Shown here: in pieces, positions 38,011 through 49,993 of the stretch
Layout: every line of letters starts with the position of its first letter
Position numbering within the stretch: position 1 is the stretch's first letter
NCBI GenBank assembly: GCA_030248195.1
Contig: JASAND010030842.1
Span: 1 to 64,000 of the forward strand
DNA from: Trissonchulus latispiculum
Taxonomy: Eukaryota; Nematoda; Enoplea; Enoplida; Ironidae
Direction of reading: 5' to 3'
DNA length: 64,000 nt
The notes under the pieces: generated by a model
Database searches by the model: none
What the model saw: only the letters and a program-made list of their open reading frames with translations
What the model was told of the DNA's origin: nothing
Made by a program: the position numbers and the translations under genes

Positions 38011-38127
38011 TAAGTCCCTCCCCCCAAAAAGGCAGGCCTAGCTGCCTTTATAGTCAGTCAGTGTTTCAAACTAGTAAAAAGTTCTGACCAAAAACCTGAA
38101 AATTGGTTTTTCCCGCTTGACTATAGT

Positions 38128-38654
38128 TACAGGTGTAACGGGGATTTGGGTTGGGGGGGGCCCTCCCCCGGAATTTGGGGGGGGCCCCTTTTTAGACCCC
38201 CCCACTAACAACCCCCCAAACCTCCCCCAAAAAAGTTTCCTATTTTTATGCCAAAAATCGCATTTTCAGCCATTGCTAATGCCGAAAACATGAAATCATT
38301 CAGTAATTTTAACATTAGACTGTGTTTTTAAACTCGAAAACTTTATTGCCAACATGTTTCTGAGTCCAGAATAAGGTCAATATTGAGTTTAGAAGTCCAT
38401 GAAACCGTTATAAACGTGTATTTCTCGCGATAATAAACACGTTAAGCCAAAAATTTGGACTTTTTTGAAAAATTTTGCAAAATTAACCCTAAAAATGCCC
38501 AAATTTTGGCCAATTTTCGCGCCTTCGGCGCGAATACCCCCCCCCCAGTTGGGGGGGGCCGGAGGCCCCCAAAAATTTCTGGGGGGGGAGGTTTGGAAAA
38601 ATGGCTGGGGAGGGGGTTACCCCCCCAAACCTCCCCCCCCAATTACACCTATGA
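38128..38654. mobile_element. ATAGGTGTAAC-type MITE copy
   Basis: From TACAGGTGTAACGGGG near 38130 to AATTACACCTATGA near 38652, with the shared body of the cluster. Flanks do not show a clear duplication, so the copy may be chimeric. Confidence 0.5.
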
Positions 38655-39250
38655 TTAAGGGGGTCCCCCCACCCTCCGTCGGAACCCCCCCCCAGATTTT
38701 TTGCCCAGCCACACCTGTGCTTATAAACGCCTTGTTATACGTTAAAAGCGGAAAAGCGCCTGCAAAATAGTTAAAATACAGGAAATTTGGCAATTTTAGG
38801 CCATTTTCTGGATTTTCTGAGGGGTCAATTTGGGGGAGGCGTGGGGGGGGGACTCCCCCCACCAAAATGACAAATTTTGGCGACCGGACCGACCCCCCCA
38901 GATTTTCAGATTTTTGCTACCCCCCCCCCCCAGTGTTTTGACCAAAATGTGGCCAAAAATGGCATAAAATCGAAAATTTAGGGGGTCCCCACCCTCCGTC
39001 GGGAACCCCCTCCAGATTTTTTGCCCAACCACACCTATGGGGGGGGGGGTTCCGGGGGGTGCCCTGCCCTGTATTACCTTTCACGGGCCGACCACCAAAT
39101 TTCCAGAGCTTGCCCTTCCGTGAAGTTAAGTCACTCCCCCCAAAAAGGCAGGCCTAGCTGCCTTTATAGTCAGTCAGTGTTTCAATCTTAAACTAGTAAA
39201 AAGTTCTGGCCAAAAACCTGAAAATTGGTTTTTTCCCGCTTGACTATAGT

Positions 39251-39668
39251 TACAGGTGTAACGGGCATTTGGATTGGGGGGCCCTCCCCCGGAATTTGGG
39301 GGGCCCCCTTTTTAGACCCCCCCCCCACTAACTATCCCCCAATCCTCCCCCAAAAAAGTTTTCTATTTTTATGCCAAAAATCGCATTTTCAGCCAGTGCT
39401 AATGCCGAAAAACATGAAATCGTTAAGTAATTTTAACATTAGACAGTGTTTTTAAACTCGAAAACTTTATTGCCAACATGTTTCTGAGTCCAGAATAAGG
39501 TCAATATTGAGTCTAGAAGACCTTTTAGAAGACCGTCTAGAAGAAATTTTACAAAATTTGCCCTAAAAATGCCCAATGTTTGCCCAATGTATGCGCCTTC
39601 GGCGCGAGTACCCCCGCAGTGGCTGAAAAATGGCTGGGGGGGGGGTTACCCCCCTCCATTACACCTAT
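39251..39668. mobile_element. ATAGGTGTAAC-type MITE with an 8-9-bp TSD (418 bp)
   Basis: Left end TACAGGTGTAACGGGC and right end CATTACACCTAT are flanked by GACTATAGT on both sides (39242-39250 and 39669-39677). This defines the ends of the G/C-rich family and fits hAT-like integration. Confidence 0.7.
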
Positions 39669-40789
39669 GACTATAGTGTCGAGTTTAGTTGACCTGATCC
39701 GATTTCACCTCCCAAGAAGTTTTTTTACCGACCCATCCCTTCTTACTTTTGAGCATCCCTCCCATCCCATCCCCGCCTCGACCCCCTCTCCTCTTATAGC
39801 ACTTTTGGACGTCCGAGGGTTTCATGTATACATATACGTCTATATATATATATATAATAGTTCTAGCGCAAGCGTAGTCCTGACATATTTTATTACCTTC
39901 TGCCATGGATGAAGGAGAAATGGATCAAAGTGAAAGTAGGTCTTTTCTGAACGAAGAAACTAGGGTGCCAAGAGGTTTCTTAAATTGCTAGAAAACCAAA
40001 TAAACTTTGCATGCATGCATGATGCAATGTATATTATGTAGGGGCGCGATAGCGCCCCTACTTAATATGGGTGTAAAGGCGTCTGCGCGGCCTCCTGGAG
40101 ACCGTGTTGGCCTGGAGCCAGCTAATTAGAGGTCCGGGAGGGGTAAAAATGTTACCATCGTAAAGTACTCGAGTAGTACTACAAGTATCACCATACTTTT
40201 GGTTCGAATTCGAAACTTCAAATTTTCGCACTTGGCAACAGTTAGTTTGCGTTTGCTTTTTTTTCTAGGTGAATAACGCTTTTCGGAAGTGCATTTTCTA
40301 GCGAAGTGTTGGAACGTTGTGGGCATTTTGGTGCAATACTACTGTTATATGTTGGTAGACAGTATCCCCCCATGCTACCTTTTTTGGTAATTTTGGCACC
40401 TGGCCAATTTTGGCTCTGTGCCAAGGCCCAAAAGTCGGACTTTCGCTATTTTGGCACTTCGGTTGTGGTGGCCTTTTTTTCCACAGGCTAGCAGCTAGAT
40501 CGGTTTGGTTTATTTTATTTGAATATTTCGGCCAAAGCACACAAAGTAACGAGGGGGATTTTTTAATTTCGCTCTGTAGCTTTCAGGAGATAGGCCCAAA
40601 CTTTGCATTTTTTCACCTGTTTTGGCGAAAAGTTTCTAAGTCCCACTTTTACTAGAAATGGCCTAAAAGTCACTAAAAATGGCGTTTTTCCGCCTTGGGG
40701 TGGTACCCATATATAGTAAATCGGGGTCGCTGAAAACGATGAGCATACTGCTGAGGTCGGTGGATGTGACCCCTGACCCCCAGGGCCTG

Positions 40790-42595
40790 CGGGTCGGGGG
40801 TCAGGTGGGGGTCAAAAATGAAAGTCTTCAAAGGTGGTCATGTTTGGTATCAAATGAAAGCCCCTGGCGAGGCGATCAACTTTTGTCATTATGCCACCCA
40901 CAAAAAGTGGCCCCACCGACCTGTGGGTGGGTGCCCCACCCACTGTGGGTCGGGTGTGGGTCAAAAATGAAAGTCTTCAAAAGTGGTCAAGTTTGGTATC
41001 AAATGACAGCCCTTGGCGAGGCGATCAACTTTTGTAATTATGCCACCCACAAAAAGTGGCCCCACCGACCTGTGGGTGGGTGCTCCACCCACTGTGGGTC
41101 GGGTGTGGGTCAAAAATGAAAGTCTTCAAAGGTGGTCATGTTTGGTATCAAATGACAGCCCTTGGCGAGGCGATCAACTTTTGTAATTATGCCACCCACA
41201 AAAAGTGGCCCCACCGACCTGTGGGTGGGTGCTCCACCCACTGTGGGTCGGGTGTGGGTCAAAAATGAAAGTCTTCAAAAGTGGTCAAGTTTGGTATCAA
41301 ATGACAGCCCTTGGCGAGGCGATCAACTTTTGTCATTATGCCACCCACAAAAAGTGCCCCACCGACCTGTGGGTGGGTGCTCCACCCACTGTGGGTCGGG
41401 TGTGGGTCAAAAATGAAAGTCTTCAAAAGTGGTCAAGTTTGGTATCAAATGACAGCCCTTGGCGAGGCGATCAACTTTTGTCATTATGCCACCCACAAAA
41501 AGTGGCCCCACCGACCTGTGGGTGGGTGCCCCACCCACTGTGGGTCGGGTGTGGTTCAAAAATGAAAGTCTTCAAAAGTGGTCAAGTTTGGTATCAAATT
41601 ACAGCCCTTGGCGAGGCGATCAACTGTTGTCATAATGCCACCCACAAAAAAGTGGGCCCCACCGACGATTATGTAGAGTGGCCCCCCCGACCTGTGGGTG
41701 GGTGCCCCACCCACTGTGGGTCGGGTGTGTTTCAAAAATGAAAGTCTTCAAAGGTGGTCATGTTTGGTATCAAATGAAAGCCCCTGGCGAGGCGATCAAC
41801 TTTTGTAATTATGCCACCCACAAAAGTGGCCCCACCGACCTGTGGGTGGGTGCTCCACCCACTGTGGGTCGGGTGTGGGTCAAAAATGAAAGTCTTCAAA
41901 AGTGGTCAAGTTTGGTATCAAATGACAGCCCTTGGCGAGGCGATCAACTTTTGTCATTATGCCACCCACAAAAAGTGGCCCCACCGACCTGTGGGTGGGT
42001 GCTCCACCCACTGTGGGTCGGGTGTGGGTCAAAAATGAAAGTCTTCAAAAGTGGTCAAGTTTGGTATCAAATGACAGCCCTTGGCGAGGCGATCAACTTT
42101 TGTCATTATGCCACCCACAAAAAGTGGCCCCACCGACCTGTGGGTGGGTGCCCCACCCACTGTGGGTCGGGTGTGGGTCAAAAATGAAAGTCTTCAAAAG
42201 TGGTCAAGTTTGGTATCAAATGACAGCCCTTGGCGAGGCGATCAACTTTTGTCATTATGCCACCCACAAAAAGTGGCCCCACCGACCTGTGGGTGGGTGC
42301 TCCACCCACTGTGGGTCGGGTGTGGGTCAAAAATGAAAGTCTTCAAAAGTGGTCAAGTTTGGTATCAAATGACAGCCCTTGGCGAGGCGATCAACTTTTG
42401 TAATTATGCCACCCACAAAAAGTGGCCCCACCGACCTGTGGGTGGGTGCTCCACCCACTGTGGGTCGGGTGTGGGTCAAAAATGAAAGTCTTCAAAGGTG
42501 GTCATGTTTGGTATCAAATGAAAGCCCCTGGCGAGGCGATCAACTTTTGTCATTATGCCACCCACAAAAAGTGGCCCCACCGACCTGTGGTTGGG
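40790..42595 (+). repeat. 149-bp tandem repeat, about 12 units
   Basis: Each unit contains AAAATGAAAGTCTTCAAAAG, TTTGGTATCAAATGACAGCC, GGCGAGGCGATCAACTTTTG and CATTATGCCACCCACAAAAA, then a GTGGG-rich part. Units are nearly identical; one at about 41640-41700 has a short insertion. The unit length is not a multiple of three, and all forward frames stay open for long runs, so the ORFs are a by-product. Confidence 0.92.
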
Positions 42596-43340
42596 TGGGG
42601 CACCCACCCACGTCGGTGGGGCCACTTTTTGTGGGTGGCATAATGACAAAAGTTGATCGCCTCGCCAAGGGCTTTCATTTGATACCAAACTTGACCACTT
42701 TTGAAGACTTTCATTTTCGACCCACACCGGACCCACAGTGGGTGGGGCACCCACCCACGTCGGTGGGGCCACTTTTTGTGGGTGGCATAATGACAAAAGT
42801 TGATCGCCTCGCCAAGGGCTTTCATTTGATACCAAACTTGACCACTTTTGAAGACTTTCATTTTCGACCCACACCGGACCCACAGTGGGTGGGGCGCCCA
42901 CCCACAGGTCGGTGGGACCACTTTTTGTGGGTGGCATAATGACAAAAGTTGATCGCCTCGCCAAGGGCTTTCATTTGATACCAAACTTGACCACTTTTGA
43001 AGACTTTCATTTTTGACCCACACCGGACCCACAGTGGGTGGGGCACCCGACCACAGGTCGGTGGGGCCACTTTTTGTGGGTGGCATAATGACAAAAGTTG
43101 ATCGCCTCGCCAAGGGCTTTCATTTGATACCAAACTTGACCACTTTTGAAGACTTTCATTTTTGACCCACACCGGACCCACAGTGGGCGGGGCACCCACC
43201 CACAGGTCGATGGGGCCACTTTTTGTGGGTGGCATAATGACAAAAGTTGATCGCCTCGCCAAGGGCTTTCATTTGATACCAAACTTGACCACTTTTGAAG
43301 ACTTTCATTTTTGACCCACACCGGACCCACTGTGGGTGGG
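42596..43340 (-). repeat. 149-bp tandem repeat, about 5 inverted units
   Basis: Same unit as 40790-42595 but in reverse orientation, meeting it head-on near 42595 at the GGGGCACCCACCCACGTCGG junction. The switch is abrupt and occurs within the GTGGG-rich portion of the unit. Confidence 0.9.
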
Positions 43341-43529
43341 CGCTGTGGGTCAGGGGTCACATCCACCGACCTCAGCAGTATGCTCATCGTTTTCAGCGAC
43401 CCCGATTTACTATATATGGGTACCACCCCAAGGCCGAAAAACGCCATTTTTAGTGACTTTTAGGCAATTTCTAGTAAAAGTGGGACTTAGAAACTTTTCG
43501 TCAAAACAGGTGAAAAAATGCAAAGTTTG

Positions 43530-45076
43530 GGGTGTGGGTAAAAACCAGCCCCAGCCCCAGCCCCAGCCCCAGCCTCGCACCAGCCTAAGAAAAACCAGCC
43601 CCTTCTCTCGCTGACCACTGTACACTTTAAACTAAGGACTTTAACACACAATTACGCATATGCATGTGGACAGTATATAAGCGTATGCACTGTGCATACG
43701 CGTTTATATTATATTGTATTCAGTCATATAAGATATATATACGTGTATTGCACACTATGTATATTTATTTGATATTGTACAATCAGGGAGGTCAAGGGAA
43801 TTAATTCACCATTCAAAGAAATTAACGAATGAAAATCAAAGAATCAAAGAGTTTGAAGTTATATAAAGTGTTAAAAGCACGCCATCCAGCTTGTAAGAAT
43901 TTTGAAATTGTTCCGATGTAAAATAATAAAGTTCAGAAAATTCAAAATCTAGAAAAAAATTCCTTTATCTAGAAAAACCATTTTAGCGGTTCGAGCTAAT
44001 TCAGAATTTTGAATGTCAAATAGCAATACATATAATAGATATTAAATACATATTAAATTAATTAAATTAAATATTAAATACATATAATTGAAAAAACCAA
44101 TAGAGGGATTTTGACGAAAAACATTCTAATGCACAAGATTAAAATTTCGAATGTTCAATATATTCTTTAGAAACTTTAATATTTATATGCATTTTTATCA
44201 TTTCCTGTCATTTTGATTATTAGTTTATAAAAGTTTTGTAAATCTCGCTGAATATCAAAACGCCAAAACTCGCAGTCATTTTATTGTTTTATAATTTGTT
44301 TAAAAACCCTTAAATTATTAAGTATAAATAAACGTATCAATATTTTATACTGAATGAATATTGATATATTGAACACATGAATATATTGAATCTTTAATAT
44401 ATGTTTATGTTAATTAATATTATATTAATATTAGTATTTTTAATATTTTTGAATTTTTTAACATCGTGAATTTTAAAACATCTGCTATGTAGAGAATTTT
44501 AAAACATCTAGAATTTTAAAAGTATTTAAGGATTATATAACTTTTGAAGAAATATATATTAAAATTAGCATTAGTTCATACATTCGTACTTATTGGTATT
44601 TAACATTCAAAATTCAGAATTATATAGCTCGAACCGCTAAAATGGTTTAAGATAAAAGAATCTTTTCCTAGATTTTGAATTTCCTGAACTTTAATTATTT
44701 TACATCGGAATGATTTCAAAATTCTTAGAAGCTGGGTGGGGTACTTAACACTTAAACTCTTTGATTCTTTGAATTACATTCTTTAATTTCTTTGACTGGT
44801 GAATTAATTCCCTTGACCTCCCTTATTGTACAAAATCATATAAATATACATAGTGTGCAATACACGTATATATCTTATATGACTGAATATAAGGCACAAT
44901 TAACGCGTTTGCACAGTGCATACGCTTATATACTGTCCACATGCATATGCGTAATTATGTGTTAAAGTCCTTAGTTTAAAGTGTACAGTGGTCAGCAAGA
45001 GAAGGGGCTGGTTTTTCTTAGGCTGGTGCGAGGCTGGGGCTGGGGCTGGGGCTGGGGCTGGTTTTTACCCACACCC
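43530..45076. mobile_element. hAT-like palindromic element, copy 1 (1547 bp)
   Basis: Ends GGGTGTGGGTAAAAACCAGC and its complement, flanked by an 8-bp duplication AAAGTTTG (43522-43529 and 45077-45084). Just inside lie CCAGCC repeats, then long inverted arms meeting near 44300. The uninterrupted target is visible in the other arm of the host element near 40600. It differs from copy 2 at 57342-58876 by two CCAGCC units and at least one substitution. Confidence 0.9.
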
Positions 45077-46564
45077 AAAGTTTGGGCCCATCTCCTGAAA
45101 GCTCCAGAGCGAAATTAAAAAATCCCCCTCGTTACATTCCGCGCATAGTCCGAAATGTTCAAATAAAACAAACCATCTAGCTGCTAACCTGTGAAAAAAA
45201 GTTGATCACAACCGAAGTGCCAAAACAGCGAAAGTCCGACTTTGGGGCCTTGGCACAGAGCCAAAATTGGCCAGGTGCCAAAATGACCAAAAAAAGGTTG
45301 CATGGAAGGACCCTGCCTACCAACATATCATAGTAGTATAGGACCAAAATGCCCATATCGTTCCAACACTGCGCTGACATAAGCACTTCCGAAAAGCGTT
45401 ATTAACCGAGAAAAAAAAACAAACGCACGGTAACTCCCGCCTAGTGCAAAATTTCGAAGTTAGGAATTTTAACCAAAAGTATGGTGATACTTGTAGTACT
45501 GCTCGAGTACTTTACGATGGTAACATTTTCACCCCTCCCGGGCCTCTAATTAGCTGGCACCAGGCCAACACTGTCTCCAGGGGGCCGCGCAGACGCCTTT
45601 ATACCCATATTATGTAGGGGCGCTATCGCGCCCCTACATAATAATATGCCCTAAAGGATACACCTTTAAAGTAGTCCCATATAGTCTTAACACCTAATTT
45701 CCGTCAGTCCAAAGGATTGATCTTCAACACAACCTCCTCAGCAAAAGAAGCAGTATAATAGGACCATTATTTGGTATCCCATCAAACTTATCATGGGGGA
45801 GCTCGGAGAGCCCCCCATAATATGAGCTATAAAGGCACTTTGCGGATTTGGAAAAGTGCTAATTAGGCATAACTAATTAACGGGAAGGAATTAAGAGCTA
45901 ATATTTACATTTTTGAAATCTCCAGGCCAAGAGCTTTCGAATTATACCAAACTTGCCCGGAAAAAATGAACTTTGAAAAAAATCGACTTTCTCTTACGGG
46001 TTTGAAAGTGGGGTTTTTTTTCTCTGTATTCAGCATGATTTTTTCCATTTTTCTGTTAACTCGATTTTTCAAACGGCCCATAGGAAAAATTTTTCTATAC
46101 TATTTTTTGATTATCTAGGCAATGGCATTTAGCAAGTTTATGTTTTTTTCCCGAATTTCGATCTGGTTCGATTTTTATAGATGGTCAAAAATGGAAAAAA
46201 TAGCGTTTTTGGACACCTTCAAGCTGAAAAATTTCTAAGTCCGAAAATTTGAAAATAGTCTAAAAACGGGCAAAAACAGCGTTTTTCGGCCTCGGGGTGG
46301 TACCCATATATAGTAAATCGGGGTCGCTGAACACGATGGGCCAGGGTTTTTTTTTTCAAAATCGGACCTGTGTAAATCTTGTGTAAATTTAAATTTCACT
46401 GTGTATTTTTGTTTGAAGCTGTGTAAAATTTAAAAGTGTCGTTTTTCAACTGTAATATAAAATAAAACACATTTAGACGTTATTTTCTTGCTACAATGTT
46501 ATTTTCGGATCATTCAAGCCAAAGTTATGCCAACTGCACTTGTGTAACATTTCGAAAGAAGCCA

Positions 46565-47620
46565 CGCGGGGGGTCTGGGGGCGGAGCCCCCCAGAAGTTG
46601 AGAAAATTTTGTAAATTGCAATAGAATTCATAATGGAAATGTTTAAAAAGATTAATTCATTAAATGTCAAAAATAAGATTGGACAAATTCAAATTTCTGA
46701 AAAACACTTCGCCTCCTGAAACGAATTCTTTATTTTTCCAACTTTTTGGAATAATTTTTTCACAAACTTGCTGGTCACGTACTAAGGTTCGATGCTTTAA
46801 CTGCTACCGGGCGGGGACGGCTCCATATAGTACAGACACACCAATTATACATGGAGGGGGGTCTGGGGGGCGAGCCCCCAAGTTGAGAAATTTTTTTAAA
46901 TTAACGGCAGAAACGGCATTGAAAAGTTGTATTCCTTTAGCTTTCGCTTTGAATATTTATTGTGCTAGGCAGCAACAATTTTATGGCTCACACTGCTTTT
47001 TATGATACATGATATGTACAAGAAACGATATTGAACCGTACATATGTATATACTAGCTATACTATACTGTCTTACTAATATTTGCACGCTGTACGTAAAT
47101 AAATTATACGCAACTGGATAAGCAGAAGTATATATATACTTGCAGAAACAATGGAACACCTATATATAATCATGTCGCAATGCAGAAAACAATTATACAA
47201 CGGAGGGGGGGTCTGGGGGGCGGAGCCCTCCAGAAGTTGAGAAATTTTTTAAATTAACGGCAGAAACGGCATTGAAAAGTTGTATTCCTTTAGCTTTCGT
47301 ATTGAATATTTCTTGGGTTGTATGGCAACTATTTTTAGGCTCTGAGCTCTGACTGCTTTTATTATTATATATACAAGAGATAAACAAGAAATCATATTGA
47401 ATAATACTAGCTTCAGAAAACATATGTATAGTTAAATACGAATAAATACTAGCTATTTACGAATATTCGCACGCAGTACGAAAATAAATTATACGCAACT
47501 GTATAAGTAGAAGCATTAAGACTTAGGAGAATAAAACACCCATAACCATGTTGATGCAGAAATGCAGAAAACCATTCTAAGCCATTGGAAACAGGCGGGG
47601 GTCTGGGGGCGGCAGCCCCC
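46565..47620 (+). repeat. Diverged tandem units of about 350 bp
   Basis: The motif GGGGGGTCTGGGGG-CGGAGCCCCCC plus AAGTTGAGAAA recurs near 46565, 46855, 47203 and 47595, and GGCAGAAACGGCATTGAAAA follows in two of them. Confidence 0.65.
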
Positions 47621-47626
47621 AGTTAA

Positions 47627-48632
47627 GGTGCTGGTATCGCTTTGTGTAAATTTGATCCTATAGGCTTTAATTCTTTATGAGAGTGGATGAAACTTTCCAA
47701 ATATACTATTTCGGTGCTCTTTAACATTCTGGGACCAGTCCCGCATTTTTAGCTGCAAAGATAAGAAATTTTTGGTTTTTGCCATTATTCTCTCAGTACA
47801 TAGTCGAGACACCGGATTGGTTGGTATGGCTGGATAGAGGGCACAGATATGAACATTTTTGCTTTTACAACTTTTGAGCTATCTCTAGTGGTTAAGTCAG
47901 TATAAGCAAAAAACGATTTTTGGGGTCCAAAAATGGCCGTTTTCGAGAAAATCAGTTTTTTCAAAATTACTGCCAAATCATATGGACAATTTTGGTTTAT
48001 TTATACTCGATCGATACACAGTCTCATTGCACATTTTATCAATGCCTATTAGCCGGAGTTTGTTGCTCAAGCTAGAGATTTGGCAGAAAAACGATTTTGG
48101 CAAAACTGCGATTATTTTGTTTTGAACATCGATTTCTCAAAAACTACCCAATCGATTCGCGTTATTTTTGGCAGGATGAGAATTCGCACTATTGCGGAGG
48201 GACATTTTTCTTGGTTTGAGCTAAAACATCTCCAGTTGCGAAAAAACTCAATGCAAAGTTGCGAAATTTCGTGTCACCGCACATTTAGTGGATTTTCTTG
48301 ACCGTTAAAACCTGCTGAGCCAAATCCAAAAAAATGTCCCTCGGCCCACATGTCCTTTATAGGACAGCACAAGAAAAAATTTCGGCCGATTCCACAGTTT
48401 TGAGAAATCGATGTTCAAAAATTTTTGGTCTGTATTCTGCCTGTAAGATGTTAGTATGTCAGACAATTTTTGCTATTTTTTGCCAATTTTGCTAGTTTCG
48501 GACTCTTATGAGAATCTACATATTATAAGCTTTAAATTGATGTATAAAGCTCTTTCTAACTCGCAAAATTGCGAAAGTTATAGCGTTTCAAAATATACCC
48601 ACAAAAGCACTGCACAAAAGGATACCAGCACC
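47627..48632. mobile_element. TTAA-flanked non-autonomous transposon, copy 2 (1006 bp)
   Basis: Ends GGTGCTGGTATC and GATACCAGCACC, flanked by TTAA (47623-47626 and 48633-48636). It is in the opposite orientation to the copy at 11626-12619 and is nested in the CAGGG hAT-like element. Confidence 0.8.
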
Positions 48633-48879
48633 TTAAACGCTAGAGCTTTTTTAAAACTTAAAGACTTGAAAACTATTTTTTCAGAGCACTTTTTGTAAAA
48701 ATTTTCGAAAATTTGGCTGTGTATTTTGTTGTGTAAATTAGTTTTTCACTGTGTAAATTAATTTTTTTTGTGTAAATACACAGTATTTTACACAAAAAAA
48801 ACCCTGCGATGGGCATACTGCCGAAACCGACGGATGTGACCTCTGACCCACAGCGCCCACCCACAGTGGCTCCGGTGTG

Positions 48880-49735
48880 GCTCAAAAATGAAAGTCTTCA
48901 AAAGTGGTCATGTTTGGTATCAAATGAAAGCCCTTGGCGAGGCGATCAACTTTTGTCATTATGCCACACCCGAAAAGTGGCTCCATCGTCCTGTGGGCGG
49001 GTGCCCCACCCACCGTGGGTCCGCTGTGGCTCAAAAATGAAAGTCTTCAAAAGTGGTCATGTTTGGTATCAAATGAAAGCCCTTGGCGAGGCGATCAACT
49101 TTTGTCATTATGCCACACCCGAAAAGTGGCTCCATCGTCCTGTGGGCGGGTGCCCCACCCACAGTGGGTCAGCTGTGGCTCAAAAATGAAAGTCTTCAAA
49201 AGTGGTCATGTTTGGTATCAAATGAAAGCCCTTGGCGAGGCGATCAACTTTTGTCATTATGCCACACCCGAAAAGTGGCTCCATCGTCCTGTGGGCGGGT
49301 GCCCCACCCACGGTGGGTCCGGTGTGGGTCAAAAATGAAAGTCTTCAAAAGTGGTCATGTTTGGTATCAAATGAAAGCCCTTGGCAAGGCGATCAACTTT
49401 TGTCATTATGCCACACCCGAAAAGTGGCTCCATCGTCCTGTGGGCAGGTGCCCCACCCACAGTGGGTCAGCTGTGGCTCAAAAATGAAAGTCTTCAAAAG
49501 TGGTCATGTTTGGTATCAAATGAAAGCCCTTGGCGAGGCGATCAACTTTTGTCATTATGCCACACCCGAAAAGTGGCTCCATCGTCCTGTGGGCGGGTGC
49601 CCCACCCACGGTGGGTCCGGTGTGGGTCAAAAATGAAAGTCTTCATAAGTGGTCAAGTTTGGTATCAAATGAAAGCCCTTGGCAAGGCGATCAACTTTTG
49701 TCATTATAGCACCCACGAAAAGTGGTTCCATCGCT
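48880..49735 (+). repeat. 149-bp tandem repeat, 6 units (variant)
   Basis: Same unit as 40790 but with a distinct GC-rich part (GAAAAGTGGCTCCATCGTCC). Units begin AAAATGAAAGTCTTCAAAAG near 48888, 49037, 49186, 49335, 49484 and 49633. Confidence 0.9.
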
Positions 49736-49993
49736 CTTCGGAGAGGGTACATTCGTGTGTTGTCAAGCGTGTAAGTTCAAAAACGCGAAAAATTGTCAAT
49801 CTCTAAAATGAATGCGGCCAAGATTGTTTCATTATATCTTTAGCTAAAATGAATGTGGCAAAGATTGTTTCATTATATATATAGCTGGAGTGGAGGTAAC
49901 AATACAAAATCCTTCAGGCTTGCTATATATAAGTTAAAACCCACCCATTATGGATGGTATCACACTCTGATACAATACCAAAAATGAAATAGG

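Larger units (their letters stand above)
36013..39125 (+). repeat. Direct duplication of about 890 bp (36013-36897 and 38240-39126)
   Basis: The two blocks are almost the same, from the CGCATTTTCAG..GCTAATGCCG segment through the CACGGGCCGACCACCAAATT segment to CCGTGAAGTTA. They differ mainly in homopolymer lengths. The first copy is followed by an inserted 1.1-kb element that the second lacks. Confidence 0.75.
40036..45636. mobile_element. Inverted element with terminal hairpins and a 149-bp tandem core
   Basis: The left end at 40036 (hairpin GTAGGGGCGC-GATA-GCGCCCCTAC, then AATATGGGTGTAAAGGCG) is the complement of the right end at about 45590-45636. Arms of about 650 bp match inversely (40036-40790 against 43345-43529 plus 45085-45636). 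Between them lie twelve 149-bp units in one direction and about five in the other. A hAT-like element is inserted in the right arm. The hairpin ends and tandem core resemble non-autonomous Helitron-like (HINE/pearl) elements, but no Rep/helicase is present, so that link is inference. Confidence 0.65.
46342..48806. mobile_element. hAT-like element with CAGGG ends (2465 bp)
   Basis: Ends CAGGGTTTTTTTTT and AAAAAAAACCCTG with a perfect 8-bp duplication CGATGGGC (46334-46341 and 48807-48814). Sub-terminal TTGTGTAAAT/ATTTACACAA motifs are inverted. It splits the GCATACTGC segment of a 149-bp-repeat element that is continuous at 40740. Inside are four diverged units of about 350 bp with a GGGGGTCTGGGGG motif, and a nested TTAA element. 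No transposase. Confidence 0.8.
45785..49800. mobile_element. Second hairpin-ended element with 149-bp units, interrupted
   Basis: Starts with hairpin TGGGGGAGCTCGGAGAGCCCCCCA and AATATGAGCTATAAAGGCAC, similar to the 40036 end. It continues with the GGGGTGGTACCCATATATAG segment at 46295 and resumes at 48807 with six 149-bp units to about 49735. The 46342-48806 interval is a later insertion. The right boundary is unclear. Confidence 0.55.

Noticed and set aside
40790..43340. CRISPR array
   Set aside because: Units of 149 bp are contiguous with no unique spacers, and the context is an animal genome.
40679..43447. Family of ORFs of up to 186 codons on both strands
   Set aside because: By-products of a 149-bp tandem repeat whose length is not a multiple of three; the same DNA is read in all frames.
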